From Acidobacteriaceae bacterium (GTDB lineage: Bacteria; Acidobacteriota; Terriglobia; Terriglobales; Acidobacteriaceae), in the NCBI GenBank assembly GCA_003134995.1, contig PLDC01000008.1, positions 1 through 42,951 on the forward strand: a stretch of 42,951 nt of DNA, written 5' to 3'. The notes under the pieces are model-generated. The model did no database searches, was not told the DNA's origin, and was given only the letters and a program-made list of their open reading frames with translations. Positions 23,872 to 32,921 of this stretch are shown in pieces. Every line of letters begins with the position of its first letter. The stretch's first letter is position 1. Position numbers and translations under genes: made by a program.

Positions 23872-24825
23872 TCAGGAAACGCTTTCGGGCTGCGAGTAGA
23901 GAGCCCACGCGGTCGATAAATCTTGCACGACGTGGCCGAGCGATTTGTAAACCGTAATCTCTTCCGGTGAGCGGCGGCCTTCGATTTCGCCCGCCAATAC
24001 CTGGCCGATCTCAGCGACGATGTGATCATCGCCGATTAAACCTGCAGCTTTAGCCCTAAGAAACTCCGCGCCCTGCGCCAGAACGCCTTCGCGACTGTCG
24101 GCGATGAAGCGCGAGTGGACGACGAGATCGTTATCGACCTCAACCGGACCTGCGTGGCTTGAGCCGACTAGATTCACGTGCGTGCCAGCGCGAACCCACG
24201 CTCCTTTCAAGATGGGCTCGGACGCTGAAGTTACGGTGCAGATAATGTCAGCTTCGGCGACTGCTTCTTGCACATGTCCTGCGCTCGAAACCGGAATGGC
24301 TAGCTCCGTTTGCAGTTGCTCAGCGAGGGTGCGAGCGCGTTCGGGCGAACGTCCCCAGATCTTGATGGATTGCAGCTTGCGCACTTTGCTGATCGCGCGC
24401 GCGTGGGTTGCGGCTTGTTCTCCGTAGCCGAGAATCGCCATGCGGCTTGCATTCTTGCGCGCTAACGCGTCGGTGGCGACTGCGCTCGCGGCCGCGGTGC
24501 GAATGGCCGTAATCTCTCCCGCATGCACGACGCAAACTGGCGCGCCATTTTCCGGATCGAACACAATTACGAGGCCTTGATGCGACTGAATCCCCTTCGC
24601 GAAGTTCTCCGGAAAGACGCTGATTAGTTTCGCGCCGAAGGGCGCCCTCGCACCCATTGCTCCGGGCATGACGCCGAACATGCGGCCATCGGCGAGCGGG
24701 ATAATCGAGCGGAGAAGTTGCCGGGTTTTGCCGCGCGAGAATGCGATCATCGCCTCGCGCACGATCGGAATGCACATCTCATACGTGAGCCTGCGCTCGA
24801 CTTCTTCGCGGTCTATGAATCGCAT
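23872..24825 (-). CDS. Ornithine cyclodeaminase / mu-crystallin family protein
   Basis: A 317-residue NAD(P)-dependent enzyme of the OCD family. It has FIDREEVERRLTYEMCIPIV at the N-terminus, the substrate region GVMPGAMG..., the Rossmann motif ILGYGEQAATHARAISKVRK, ICTVTSASEPILKGAWVRAG and HVNLVGSSHAGPVEVDNDLV. Members act on ornithine, alanine, pyrroline-2-carboxylate or keto-imines, and the substrate cannot be chosen here. It lies between the glycosyltransferase gene (40 bp upstream) and the biotin carboxylase gene (92 bp downstream) on the same strand. Confidence 0.9.
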   Translation of the reverse strand: MRFIDREEVERRLTYEMCIPIVREAMIAFSRGKTRQLLRSIIPLADGRMFGVMPGAMGARAPFGAKLISVFPENFAKGIQSHQGLVIVFDPENGAPVCVVHAGEITAIRTAAASAVATDALARKNASRMAILGYGEQAATHARAISKVRKLQSIKIWGRSPERARTLAEQLQTELAIPVSSAGHVQEAVAEADIICTVTSASEPILKGAWVRAGTHVNLVGSSHAGPVEVDNDLVVHSRFIADSREGVLAQGAEFLRAKAAGLIGDDHIVAEIGQVLAGEIEGRRSPEEITVYKSLGHVVQDLSTAWALYSQPESVS

Positions 24826-24865
24826 CAGAGGCTTCCCTGGCGGACGTGGTTTCTGTGCACCGATT

Positions 24866-25681
24866 TCACTCAGGCGGCACGCGGGAAAAACTCACCGCGA
24901 ACGGAGCTTCGACTTCGTGGACCGATTTCGGCCAGCGCGCGCGTCGGGAAAAGCGGTAACGCAGCAACGTCCAGATGGCCAGCCAGCCATCGGAGTGGCG
25001 AATTTTCTTGCCTTCGCTGGAGGAGCGTGGGACGTAGGAGACCGGCACTTCGGCGATCTTTTCGTTCATGCGGCAGAGCTTAGCTGTGACTTCAGGACAA
25101 AACTCGAAGCGGCGGCATTGCAAATCAATCTGCGAGATTATCGATCGGCGGAAGACTTTGTAGCAGGTGGCTTCGTCACGAATGCGCGCGCCGTAAAGCA
25201 GATTGGTGAGATGGGTGAGCAGCTTCGCTCCGAGAAAAAATCGCAGGCCGCGCTCGGGACGGTCTGGGCGCACGCCGTAGACTACGTTCGAGCGGCGCTG
25301 TTCGAGCGGTTGGAGCAGCGCGGGATAATCCTGCGGGTCATATTCCAGGTCGGAATCCTGAATCAGAATATATTCTCCGCGGGCATATTGAAGCGCGGTG
25401 CGGATGGCTGCGCCTTTGCCGCAGTTTTTTTCATGGAAGACTACCGTGACGTCGTCGGCCAGAGGCATGGCTTGCAGTTTTTCGCGGGTGCCGTCGGTTG
25501 ATCCGTCGTCGACGATGATGATTTCTTTTTTTACCGGCGAGGCGTGGATGGCTTGCAGGAGTTCGTCGACATGGGCGATTTCGTTGTAGACGGGGACGAT
25601 TACGGACACGCATCCCGCCCAGCGGGCATATGATGCGGCGGTGGTGTGGGGCGAAGGCGCCAAGGATGTTGCACTCGTCAT
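24866..25681 (-). CDS. Family 2 glycosyltransferase (dolichyl-phosphate-mannose-synthase-like)
   Basis: A 271-residue GT-A enzyme. VSVIVPVYNEIAHVDELLQA and IIIVDDGSTDGTREKL bind the nucleotide sugar, and LIQDSDLEYDPQDYPALLQP holds the metal-binding DxD. The acceptor region shows GARIRDEATCYKVFRRSII, like DPM1/polyprenyl-phosphate glycosyltransferases. No C-terminal membrane anchor is visible, so it may act at the membrane peripherally, making a polyprenyl-phosphate sugar. It heads a leftward gene string. Confidence 0.9.
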   Translation of the reverse strand: MTSATSLAPSPHTTAASYARWAGCVSVIVPVYNEIAHVDELLQAIHASPVKKEIIIVDDGSTDGTREKLQAMPLADDVTVVFHEKNCGKGAAIRTALQYARGEYILIQDSDLEYDPQDYPALLQPLEQRRSNVVYGVRPDRPERGLRFFLGAKLLTHLTNLLYGARIRDEATCYKVFRRSIISQIDLQCRRFEFCPEVTAKLCRMNEKIAEVPVSYVPRSSSEGKKIRHSDGWLAIWTLLRYRFSRRARWPKSVHEVEAPFAVSFSRVPPE

Positions 25682-25801
25682 GCGGGAGACCGATGCATTG
25701 ATAATAACATTTGAGTTTCAGCGCTTTGCGTCCAGGTCGGGTGCCTGGTCGGGGCTGTATCTTTCGCCCTTTCAGGGCTTGCTGTCCCGGCCAAAAGCAA
25801 A

Positions 25802-25821
25802 CCCACGGCTTACGCCGTGGG
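25802..25821. repeat. CCCACGGCTTACGCCGTGGG hairpin within a dispersed repeat block
   Basis: A perfect 8-bp stem with a TTAC loop, preceded by CCCTTTCAGGG (about 25770) and followed by GCCGCTACGCGGC (about 25832). The three small dyads form a block at about 25745-25845 in the gap after the TPR gene and before the glycosyltransferase start. This composite arrangement resembles REP-type elements. Confidence 0.55.
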
Positions 25822-25853
25822 CTGCATTCTGTCGCCGCTACGCGGCTCTGATC

Positions 25854-26693
25854 CTACTTCGGTTGATCCATCGTGATGCCCTGCGTGCCGGGCTGTTTTT
25901 CGGCTTTGGCCTTCTTGGTGATCAGCGTCTGATCCACCCAGTGGTCGGCGGTCTTCAGATCTTCCTGGCGGAGAGCGAGGTCGTCGCATTCCACGTCGGC
26001 CTTTTCGCGATACATCAGGTTCAAATAGGCCATGGCATCGTCGTAGTCGGGGCGAAGTTGAATCGCCTTGTTCAGGCTGTCAATGCCTTCTGTGATCGCA
26101 GGCCCATTCTTCACTTTCAGTTCGGCGCAGACCTTTTTCTGGTCTTTGTTCTTGGGATTCAGGTTCTCGTCCGGTTTCAGGCCGAGCTTGGCGCGCTCTT
26201 CCATGCGCGGCTGGTAGCAGGCTGTCCAATCGATCACGCCCACGGAGTAGTACGGCTCGGGATCGTTCGGATCCATGTCGGCGGCCATGCGGTAATACTT
26301 TTTGGCGTCGTCGAACTTCTTCATGTTCAGGTAGAGGTAGGCGATGCCCTTGGCGGAGTTTACTTTCTGGTCGCGCGCCGCCGCTGGCATGTCGAGAACT
26401 TTTTTGTATTGCTCAATGGCCTGATCGGCCATCTTCATGTTGTCTTTGTCTTCGACGCCGGGAATATATTGCTGCGCGAAAGCTGTGGCCAAATACATTT
26501 TGGCGTTGATGAGGGAGGGATCGAGAGCGACGCTCTGCTGGAAGTGATCGATGGCCTCTTCGTACTTCGCGTTTTTGTAAGCGGTGACGCCCTTGTTGAG
26601 CTGATCGCGGGCTCGCAGCTTGCTGCAGCCCACGGAAGAAACCAGAGCCAGGGCAGCGGCCACCAGCGTTAGCACTCGAATGTGTTTATTCAT
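25854..26693 (-). CDS. TPR-repeat lipoprotein
   Basis: A 279-residue protein beginning MNKHIRVLTLVAAALALVSS, a signal sequence followed by VGC (lipobox-like, Cys24). Tetratricopeptide repeats follow, e.g. DQLNKGVTAYKNAKYEEAID, then AKMYLATAFAQQYIPG and AKGIAYLYLNMKKFDDAKKY. ATG 26693 was chosen; an upstream in-frame ATG at 26717 would disrupt the signal peptide. It is the last gene of the TonB-ExbB-ExbD-ExbD string, so it may be a periplasmic partner of that energy-transducing complex. Function is otherwise unknown. Confidence 0.9.
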   Translation of the reverse strand: MNKHIRVLTLVAAALALVSSVGCSKLRARDQLNKGVTAYKNAKYEEAIDHFQQSVALDPSLINAKMYLATAFAQQYIPGVEDKDNMKMADQAIEQYKKVLDMPAAARDQKVNSAKGIAYLYLNMKKFDDAKKYYRMAADMDPNDPEPYYSVGVIDWTACYQPRMEERAKLGLKPDENLNPKNKDQKKVCAELKVKNGPAITEGIDSLNKAIQLRPDYDDAMAYLNLMYREKADVECDDLALRQEDLKTADHWVDQTLITKKAKAEKQPGTQGITMDQPK

Positions 26694-26867
26694 TGCGGTA
26701 TAAGTCTCCCTTGCCACAGCATCCTAGGCCCAGAGACATCGGGTTGACAAGTCGCGGCCGCCGGCGGCGGGAAGAAAATGATTCTCCACTGCGGGCGGAA
26801 TGCGTTGCGCGACCTTCCGGGCGCTGCTTTCTTTACGTCTTGAGCCTGAACTTCTCGCCGCGCGAGC

Positions 26868-27308
26868 TTACTGGCCCGCTTCGATCTTCGCTGTAATCAG
26901 GCCAACCTTATCTACTCCGGCAGCATGCGCGATGTCAATCACGCTCGCCACATCGGCGAAGGGAATTGGGTCATCGCCCTTCACAAACATGACTTTCTCG
27001 GCGCGGGTTTTGTAGATGTCGGCCAGACGTCCCTGCAGATTATCCCAGGTGGCGTCTTCCTGATTGATCTTAAGGCCCGGATCCTGGCCAGCGCCGCGAT
27101 CGATCAACTGCACTACGATCGTGCGGTCGGGCGTATTGTTCTTGGGCGCGTTGGGCGGAGGCGGTTGAGGAACCAGCGCGTCCAAACCCTTCGGCGTCAA
27201 AGGCGTGATCACCATGAAAATGATGAGCAGCACCAGCAGCACGTCAATCAGCGGAGTGACGTTAATGTTGGCGCTCTGCCCTCCGCCGCTTCCCAATGAC
27301 ATACTCAT
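26868..27308 (-). CDS. exbD: ExbD/TolR family biopolymer transport protein (second copy)
   Basis: A 146-residue inner-membrane protein with a single N-terminal membrane helix in NINVTPLIDVLLVLLIIFMV. The proton-pathway aspartate is Asp22. A proline-rich stretch (PQPPPPNAP) and a periplasmic domain ending ADVASVIDIAHAAGVDKVGL follow. With ExbB it forms the proton-driven motor for TonB. It starts 36 bases after the previous exbD. Confidence 0.93.
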   Translation of the reverse strand: MSMSLGSGGGQSANINVTPLIDVLLVLLIIFMVITPLTPKGLDALVPQPPPPNAPKNNTPDRTIVVQLIDRGAGQDPGLKINQEDATWDNLQGRLADIYKTRAEKVMFVKGDDPIPFADVASVIDIAHAAGVDKVGLITAKIEAGQ

Positions 27309-27344
27309 AATTCGTTCTCCTCTGATTTCACTTGCTCTTCGCGC

Positions 27345-27815
27345 TTATTGTCCGCCCGTCGGAGTGGTGGAGGGAGGACCGCTTGGAGCGCTCTTCTTCT
27401 GTTCGGTGAGCAAGCCCAGATCGTCTACGCCGGCGGCGCGCACTGCGTCCACTACCTGCACTACGCTGCCGAAGTGGGCGCGGGCATCCGCCTTCAAATA
27501 GACTTCCTTGTTGGTGCGATTGGTCAGGCGATCTTTCACCTTGCCGGTGAGGGTGTCAACGCCGCCAGTAAGCTTGTCAGCGCCGAAGTAAACCGTGCCG
27601 TCGCGCATGACGGAGACCAACAGAGCATCTTCTTTGTCGGCGTCCTGCATGGGCGTGGGATTGTTTACCTTCGCCATGTCAACGCTGATGCCCTTCTGCA
27701 ACATGGGTGTGATGACCATGAAGATGATCAGCAGAACCAACATCACATCGACCATGGGCGTAACGTTGATGTCAGAGTTGACATTCGCCCCTTCGTTTCG
27801 TTTGGCCATCGACAT
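27345..27815 (-). CDS. exbD: ExbD/TolR family biopolymer transport protein (first copy)
   Basis: A 156-residue protein with membrane helix DINVTPMVDVMLVLLIIFMV, aspartate Asp23, and a periplasmic domain with VYLKADARAHFGSVVQVVDA and VRAAGVDDLGLLTEQ. It shares the motif with the following exbD but differs in the periplasmic domain, so the two may form a mixed dimer or serve different TonB proteins. The 154-bp gap before it carries a strong hairpin. Confidence 0.93.
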   Translation of the reverse strand: MSMAKRNEGANVNSDINVTPMVDVMLVLLIIFMVITPMLQKGISVDMAKVNNPTPMQDADKEDALLVSVMRDGTVYFGADKLTGGVDTLTGKVKDRLTNRTNKEVYLKADARAHFGSVVQVVDAVRAAGVDDLGLLTEQKKSAPSGPPSTTPTGGQ

Positions 27816-27879
27816 AACTTAATCTCCCGTACTTCGAACATACTTCGAACCGCGAGTGCGCCGCCTGAATTTGGGAAGC

Positions 27880-27907
27880 CCGGCGCTGGGAGTGGTCCCA
27901 GCGCCGG
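27880..27907. repeat. 11-bp perfect hairpin between exbB and exbD
   Basis: CCGGCGCTGGG, six-base loop, CCCAGCGCCGG, in the gap between the exbB stop (27970) and the exbD start (27815). No U-run follows on the minus strand. It could stabilise the exbB mRNA or reduce downstream expression to fit the high ExbB:ExbD ratio of such motors. Confidence 0.6.
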
Positions 27908-27969
27908 ACAGCAACTCAAGAGCAGACTCTGTCTCAGGGATTTGTAATCCCCCAAGACCGAACGCAAAA

Positions 27970-28728
27970 CTACGAACGGCGAACTTCCCGGCGCTTCAGG
28001 AAGTAGTCGATCAGTTCGCTGGATGAATTGTCCATCTCGACATCGAACGCTTCGACGCGGCCGGTGAGGTAGTTGAACATCATGACGGCGGGGATGGCGA
28101 CCAGCAGCCCGAAAGCCGTGGTGACCAGCGCTTCTGAAATGCCGCCTGCGACCGCGCCCAAACCGGTTGCCTTCTGCTCGGAAATTCCCTTGAAGGCGTT
28201 CAGAATGCCCATCACGGTGCCGAACAGGCCGACGAACGGCGCTGTGGAACCGATGGTGGCCAGACCACCCAATCCGCGCTTCAGTTCAGCGTGGACGATG
28301 GCTTCAGTGCGCTCCAGAGCGCGCTTGGAAGCTTCAATGGTCTCGCCGGGGATGGCACCGGGGCTATCCTGGTGGGCCTTGAATTCCATGAGGCCGGCGG
28401 TGACAACCTTGGCCAGATGGCTCTTTTTGTTGCGCTCTGCGACCTTGATGGCTTCATCAATGCGGCCGTCACGCAAGGCTCCGGCTACGGCCGGGGCAAA
28501 GGCGCGAGACTGCTTGCGCGCGGCGCTGTACGCCATGGCTCGATCGATCATGACGCCGATCGACCAGCCCGACATAATGAACAGGATGATGACCACGATT
28601 TTCGCGATGATACCCATCTGCTTCCATAGCGAAATCGGATCCCACCCCACTGCGCCACCCTCCTGCACAATCCAGGCGGCTACCCGGGGAACATGATGGA
28701 ACGCTGATACGGCAAAGTTAGCTAACAT
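27970..28728 (-). CDS. exbB: ExbB/TolQ/MotA family proton channel protein
   Basis: A 252-residue protein with three membrane segments: about 38-58 (IIAKIVVIILFIMSGWSIGV), then two in the C-terminal half with the signature STAPFVGLFGTVMGILNAF and EALVTTAFGLLVAIPAVMMF. It forms the pentameric stator around the ExbD dimer and converts proton flow into TonB work. ATG 28728 (MLANFAVSAFHH...) has GAGGAGG upstream; a longer in-frame start at 28821 adds 31 polar residues with no homology. Confidence 0.93.
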   Translation of the reverse strand: MLANFAVSAFHHVPRVAAWIVQEGGAVGWDPISLWKQMGIIAKIVVIILFIMSGWSIGVMIDRAMAYSAARKQSRAFAPAVAGALRDGRIDEAIKVAERNKKSHLAKVVTAGLMEFKAHQDSPGAIPGETIEASKRALERTEAIVHAELKRGLGGLATIGSTAPFVGLFGTVMGILNAFKGISEQKATGLGAVAGGISEALVTTAFGLLVAIPAVMMFNYLTGRVEAFDVEMDNSSSELIDYFLKRREVRRS

Positions 28729-29024
28729 GAGTTGCTTTCCCTCCTCGGAACTTCTTTGACTTTGATGCGAGAACTTTACTTCCGGCAAAGGTCGACGGCA
28801 GAAAGTTTCGCCGTCAGCCACCGGATTGGCTACCTGACCTGGTTACCCTGATCTGGTTACCTTGAATGAAAGGCATGGCGGCCGCGCCCTGTAAAAGGGC
28901 CTTCCCGGCCACCGCTTTTGGATGGGAGGGGAGGGCCGCCTGCACTTGCACTTTCCAGCACTTCTTCCTAATGCACTTACTTCTTCTAAACGTTGTCGCT
29001 GTAATGGCTTACGCCAGCCGGAGT

Positions 29025-29768
29025 TTAACCTCCGGACAGGGTAAAGTTCACGGCAACTTCGGTATCCACTTCGACCGGTTCGCCATTCAGCAGATACGGC
29101 TTGTACCGCCACTGCTTGACGGCGTCGAGCGCATTCTGCACCAGCATGGGATGCCCGCTGATCAACTGCAGGTTTTGGATGGTGCCATCTTTGCTGATCT
29201 GCGCTCTCAGAATCACTGTTCCCTGAATGCGGGCCTGCCGCGCCAGAGGCGGGTAAGCCGGCTGCACTTTCTTGATGAGCAGACCGGAGATTACGCCGGA
29301 AGAAACGCGCTGGCGAACTGCGGGGGCCGCAACTTTGGGCACGGCTACCGGCGTGGAGCTGATAATACCGCCGATCACGCCGCCCATCTGGCCTCCCGGA
29401 ATGCCGCCCGGAACGCCGCCGACCACACCGCTCGACGCCATGGATGGCGGCGGAGCTTCGTCTTCCTTAATCATCTGAATCTTTTGTGGAATCTTCGTGG
29501 GTGTGCGCAAGGCTCCATTCACAATGTCGGTCTGGACCTGCTTAATGATTTTTACCGGCGCAGCGGCCGGAGGAGGCGGTGGTGGCGGCGGAGGGGGCGC
29601 CACTAAAAATGTCATTAACTGTTGCTTGGGCAGGGCTTCCGTGAAGATGAGGGGCATCAAAACCATGAGGCCGATCAACCCTATTTCAAGAATGATCGCG
29701 AAGGTCGTTGTCCTGCCCCGCTTTGTTTTTAACCTGCCGCCGGATTCCAGAAGGCTATCTTCAAACAT
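29025..29768 (-). CDS. tonB: TonB family energy transducer
   Basis: A 247-residue protein: one N-terminal membrane anchor (FAIILEIGLIGLMVLMPLIF), a run of ten prolines, a long Gly/Pro/Val-rich periplasmic linker with repeated GGxPGG, and a C-terminal TonB domain (VQPAYPPLARQARIQGTVIL, ISKDGTIQNLQLISGHPMLV, ALDAVKQWRYKPYLLNGEPV). It passes ExbBD energy to outer-membrane receptors. The stop codon is inside a CCGGAG...CTCCGG dyad. Its first residues have no upstream gene, so a promoter is expected near 29780-29850. Confidence 0.95.
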   Translation of the reverse strand: MFEDSLLESGGRLKTKRGRTTTFAIILEIGLIGLMVLMPLIFTEALPKQQLMTFLVAPPPPPPPPPPAAAPVKIIKQVQTDIVNGALRTPTKIPQKIQMIKEDEAPPPSMASSGVVGGVPGGIPGGQMGGVIGGIISSTPVAVPKVAAPAVRQRVSSGVISGLLIKKVQPAYPPLARQARIQGTVILRAQISKDGTIQNLQLISGHPMLVQNALDAVKQWRYKPYLLNGEPVEVDTEVAVNFTLSGG

Positions 29769-29948
29769 AAATGTTCCTCCTACTCAGAGCCTACGTGAGC
29801 TTAGACACCGACTGACTCCCCTTTGCTCCCGAATTGAACCAACTTGCCGGAAGTGGGTCGATTGAGGCCTTGAACCTGCCGGACTCATTTTCCCAACTCC
29901 CTACAAATAAAGGACTAACCGAGAACTGCCAGCCACGGTATCGGGCTC

Positions 29949-31124
29949 TTACCTTACCCGGGCAGGCATGGCAATCGCCCGCTTGCCCCGCTCGATTCTC
30001 CAATCCTGGTAAGCCACCAAGATCGGAGCGGCAATCGCGATCGAGGAATACGTTCCGATCAGGATGCCGATGACGAGTGCGAGGCTGAATCCACGCAGCA
30101 CTTCGCCTCCGAACAAATAGAGTGCAAGTACGGTAAGGAACGTGAGGCCCGCTGTCAAGATCGTTCTGCTCAGAGTCTGATTAATGCTCCGATTGACGAT
30201 CTCCGACAGTTTCTCCCGCCGCATGAGTTTAATGTTTTCGCGGATGCGGTCAAATACCACGATCGTGTCGTTATTAGAGTAACCAATCAGGGTGAGTATG
30301 GCGGCAATGACGGTAAGAGAAATATCTTTGTTGAGCAGCGAGAAGAAGCCGACGGTGATGAGCGTGTCGTGGAATACCGTGACCACGGCGGCGATTCCGT
30401 AAATCAATTCGAAGCGGAAGGCCAGGTAAATCAGCATTCCGGCCAGCGAGTAAGCCGTTGCCAGCAGGGCCTGCTTGCGCAATTGCGCGCCGACTTGCGG
30501 CCCGACGATCTCGACGTTGCGAACTCCGAAATCTGAAAGGAAAAATCCGTTCGGCATCGCGGCGAAGACTCCCGGGTCGACCGCGCCTTTTAATTGATCG
30601 AAGGAATTCAGCACGCCGCTGTTCGCCTTGTCGCGAGCGTCTACGACGGCCTGCGCCTGCTGGGTGTATTTCTGCTCGGCGTCCGAACCCAGGTGCATGG
30701 GATCTTTATCCAGCAGGTAGTTCTTGATATCCAGCAGGCTGGCGTTGTTCAGATCTTTCTTATCGGCCGGAACGTTGGTTTCGAGCGCGTTGATAATCTT
30801 CAGTTTGCCCTGGTCGAGCGCCTGTTCGCTGGTTTCCTGCACGTCGAGGTCGATCAGCACCTCGTTGTTCGAAGGAATGTCGTAGGTCTGGATCTTCGCG
30901 TTGTGCAGGCCGGCGCGATCCATCGCCGCGCGTAGAGAGTTGTCGTCCGGCGTGTGCGAGAACTTCACATACACCAGCGTGCCGCCACGGAAGTCGACTC
31001 CGTAGGGGATGTGGTGCCAGAACAACATGGAAAATAAGCCCGCCACACTGAACACGAGCGAGAAGGCGAGAAAATACCACTTCTTGCCGAGAAAATCGAT
31101 GTTGGTATTGCGAAAGAACTCCAC
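29949..31124 (-). CDS. secF: Protein translocase subunit SecF
   Basis: A 391-residue membrane protein. It has an N-terminal helix (WYFLAFSLVFSVAGLFSMLF), the motif GVDFRGGTLVYVKFS, then periplasmic P1 domain, and five membrane segments with the SecF signature region DTIVVFDRIRENIKLMRREK. With SecD it uses the proton gradient to pull exported proteins from SecYEG. It is longer than E. coli SecF (323 residues) because of a periplasmic insertion of about 60 residues (LDIKNYLLDKDPM to about VVDARDKANSG). It follows secD after a 127-bp gap that holds a large inverted repeat. Confidence 0.95.
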   Translation of the reverse strand: MEFFRNTNIDFLGKKWYFLAFSLVFSVAGLFSMLFWHHIPYGVDFRGGTLVYVKFSHTPDDNSLRAAMDRAGLHNAKIQTYDIPSNNEVLIDLDVQETSEQALDQGKLKIINALETNVPADKKDLNNASLLDIKNYLLDKDPMHLGSDAEQKYTQQAQAVVDARDKANSGVLNSFDQLKGAVDPGVFAAMPNGFFLSDFGVRNVEIVGPQVGAQLRKQALLATAYSLAGMLIYLAFRFELIYGIAAVVTVFHDTLITVGFFSLLNKDISLTVIAAILTLIGYSNNDTIVVFDRIRENIKLMRREKLSEIVNRSINQTLSRTILTAGLTFLTVLALYLFGGEVLRGFSLALVIGILIGTYSSIAIAAPILVAYQDWRIERGKRAIAMPARVR

Positions 31125-31150
31125 GACTTACCTCTTGTCCGATTTATGAA

Positions 31151-31251
31151 GAATTGAGCGATTGGGCGATTGAGTCATTGAGCGATTGAAAACCTCATCC
31201 GGACAACGGTTTTCAATCACTCAATGACCCGATCACTCAATGACTCAATTC
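31151..31251 (-). repeat. 44-nt imperfect inverted repeat between secD and secF
   Basis: The left arm is 31151-31194 and the right arm 31208-31251, pairing at 37 of 44 positions with a 13-base loop. The arms are built from TCATTGAG/CGATTGAG units of 8 bases. It begins at the base next to the secD stop, so the polycistronic mRNA would carry a long hairpin between secD and secF. It resembles the inverted arrays at 34005-34209 and 42645-42778 in design. Confidence 0.75.
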
Positions 31252-32868
31252 CTAAATGCTTAAAGCTTCTCCGCGCTGCTTCCGGCTCAACACCCAGTCA
31301 AAGATCATCCGCGAAACGAACACCGCGGTGAACAGGTTTGCCAGCAGACCGAAGGTGAGCGTGACTGCAAATCCCTGCACAGGGCCGGTTCCGAACAGAA
31401 ACAAAATCGCGGCCGAGACGATGGTTGTGACGTGCGTATCGACGATGGTGATCCAGGCGTGGCCGAAGCCCTGGTCCACGGCCGAAGGCGGCGTCTTGCC
31501 GTTGCGCAACTCTTCGCGGATGCGCTCAAAAATCAGCACATTCGAATCCACGCCCATACCGACGGTAAGGATCACGCCCGCGATCCCCGGCAGGGTCAAT
31601 ACCGCTCCCACATAGCCCATGAAGCCGAGCAGGATGATGAGATTCAGAATTAGAGCGATGTCGGCATTGATGCCGGCCGCGCGGTAGTAGACCAGCATGA
31701 AAATCAGAACGACCAACATGCCGATGACCGCCGCACGAACGCCAGCGCGAATCGAATCGCTGCCCAGCGACGGGCCGACCGTGCGCTCTTCCAGATACTT
31801 TATGCCCGCAGGCAATGCGCCGGAGCGCAGGATCATCGACAGATCCTTCGCCTGTTGCGAAGTCATGCTGCCGCCGCTGATTGAGCCGGTATCGCGGATC
31901 GGTTCTTTGATGTTCGCTACTTCCTCGACTTTATTCTCCAGGACCACTCCCAGCCGCTCGCCCACATGCGCGGAAGTGAAGTTGAAGAACCGCTGCCCAC
32001 CCTCGCCGGTGAGGTTAAAGGTTACGCTGGGCTGGCCATTCTGGTCGGTGCTGGCTTGCGCATCCCGCAGGTCTTTACCTCTAACAGCCGGAACGCGCGA
32101 CACAAAATACCACGCCTGCTCATCTCTTGGAGTTCCTGGAGTCGCATGCCCGGCCATAAGAATCGCGTCCGGCGGCATAACTCCGCCCTTGGCCTGCATC
32201 GCGGCATCTGCGCTGGCATAAGGCCCGTCCAGCACTTGCCTGATCTCCAGCACCGCGGTGGACTGAATGAGTCCCTTCACGCGCTCGGGATCATCGAGAC
32301 CCGGCAACTGCACCAGAATCTGGTACTGCCCAAGTCCATGTTCCTGAATCGTAGGCTCGCTCACACCCAAAGAATCAATGCGGTTGCGGATGGTCTCAAT
32401 CGCCTGCGTTACGGCCCGATTCTTCAGGTCGTTGAGCATCTGCGGCTTCATGGTGAGGATGTTTGTGCTCTCGGCTCCCGAACTCAGGTTGTACTCCGCG
32501 AGGCGCTCCGAAACGGTGTCGGACAATTCCTTCCGGCCATCGGACGAGATGCCCTTCAGCACAATCTTGTCAGGACTGCCCTGCGGATCAGGTTTCGAAA
32601 TGTCGGTGAAGGCGACCTTGCGCTTGTTGAGTTGCTCTTTGAGCACTTCGACGGCGTTGTCGGAATCGGCATTCACCGCGTCATTGACCTGCACCTGCAG
32701 GATGAGGTGCGTTCCGCCCTTTAAATCGAGCCCAAGGTTAATGCGCTTGGTCATGGCATCGAGCAGGCCCTGGCCGGAAAAGCTCTGCGGGACGCCGAAG
32801 ATCCCGAACAGAAAAACCAGCAGGATTACGACGACGAGTCCCAATCTCCACATCAGGTTCTTATTCAT
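31252..32868 (-). CDS. secD: Protein translocase subunit SecD
   Basis: A 538-residue membrane protein. It has an N-terminal helix (WRLGLVVVILLVFLFGIFGV), the D1 motif LGLDLKGGTHLILQV, a periplasmic P1 domain with SLGVSEPTIQEHGLGQYQIL, then five C-terminal membrane segments including the DSNVLIFERIREELRNG signature. It cooperates with SecF and YajC in the late steps of protein export. Length is normal for a SecD with a moderate periplasmic insert. It starts 53 bases after yajC. Confidence 0.96.
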   Translation of the reverse strand: MNKNLMWRLGLVVVILLVFLFGIFGVPQSFSGQGLLDAMTKRINLGLDLKGGTHLILQVQVNDAVNADSDNAVEVLKEQLNKRKVAFTDISKPDPQGSPDKIVLKGISSDGRKELSDTVSERLAEYNLSSGAESTNILTMKPQMLNDLKNRAVTQAIETIRNRIDSLGVSEPTIQEHGLGQYQILVQLPGLDDPERVKGLIQSTAVLEIRQVLDGPYASADAAMQAKGGVMPPDAILMAGHATPGTPRDEQAWYFVSRVPAVRGKDLRDAQASTDQNGQPSVTFNLTGEGGQRFFNFTSAHVGERLGVVLENKVEEVANIKEPIRDTGSISGGSMTSQQAKDLSMILRSGALPAGIKYLEERTVGPSLGSDSIRAGVRAAVIGMLVVLIFMLVYYRAAGINADIALILNLIILLGFMGYVGAVLTLPGIAGVILTVGMGVDSNVLIFERIREELRNGKTPPSAVDQGFGHAWITIVDTHVTTIVSAAILFLFGTGPVQGFAVTLTFGLLANLFTAVFVSRMIFDWVLSRKQRGEALSI

Positions 32869-32921
32869 GATGAAAACAATTTCCCAAATCTAAAGTGTCC
32901 CGATCCAAGGGATGTACCGAA

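Noticed and set aside
25641..26672. Plus-strand open frame of 343 codons
   Set aside because: It is antisense to the TPR lipoprotein gene and passes through the dispersed hairpin repeats.
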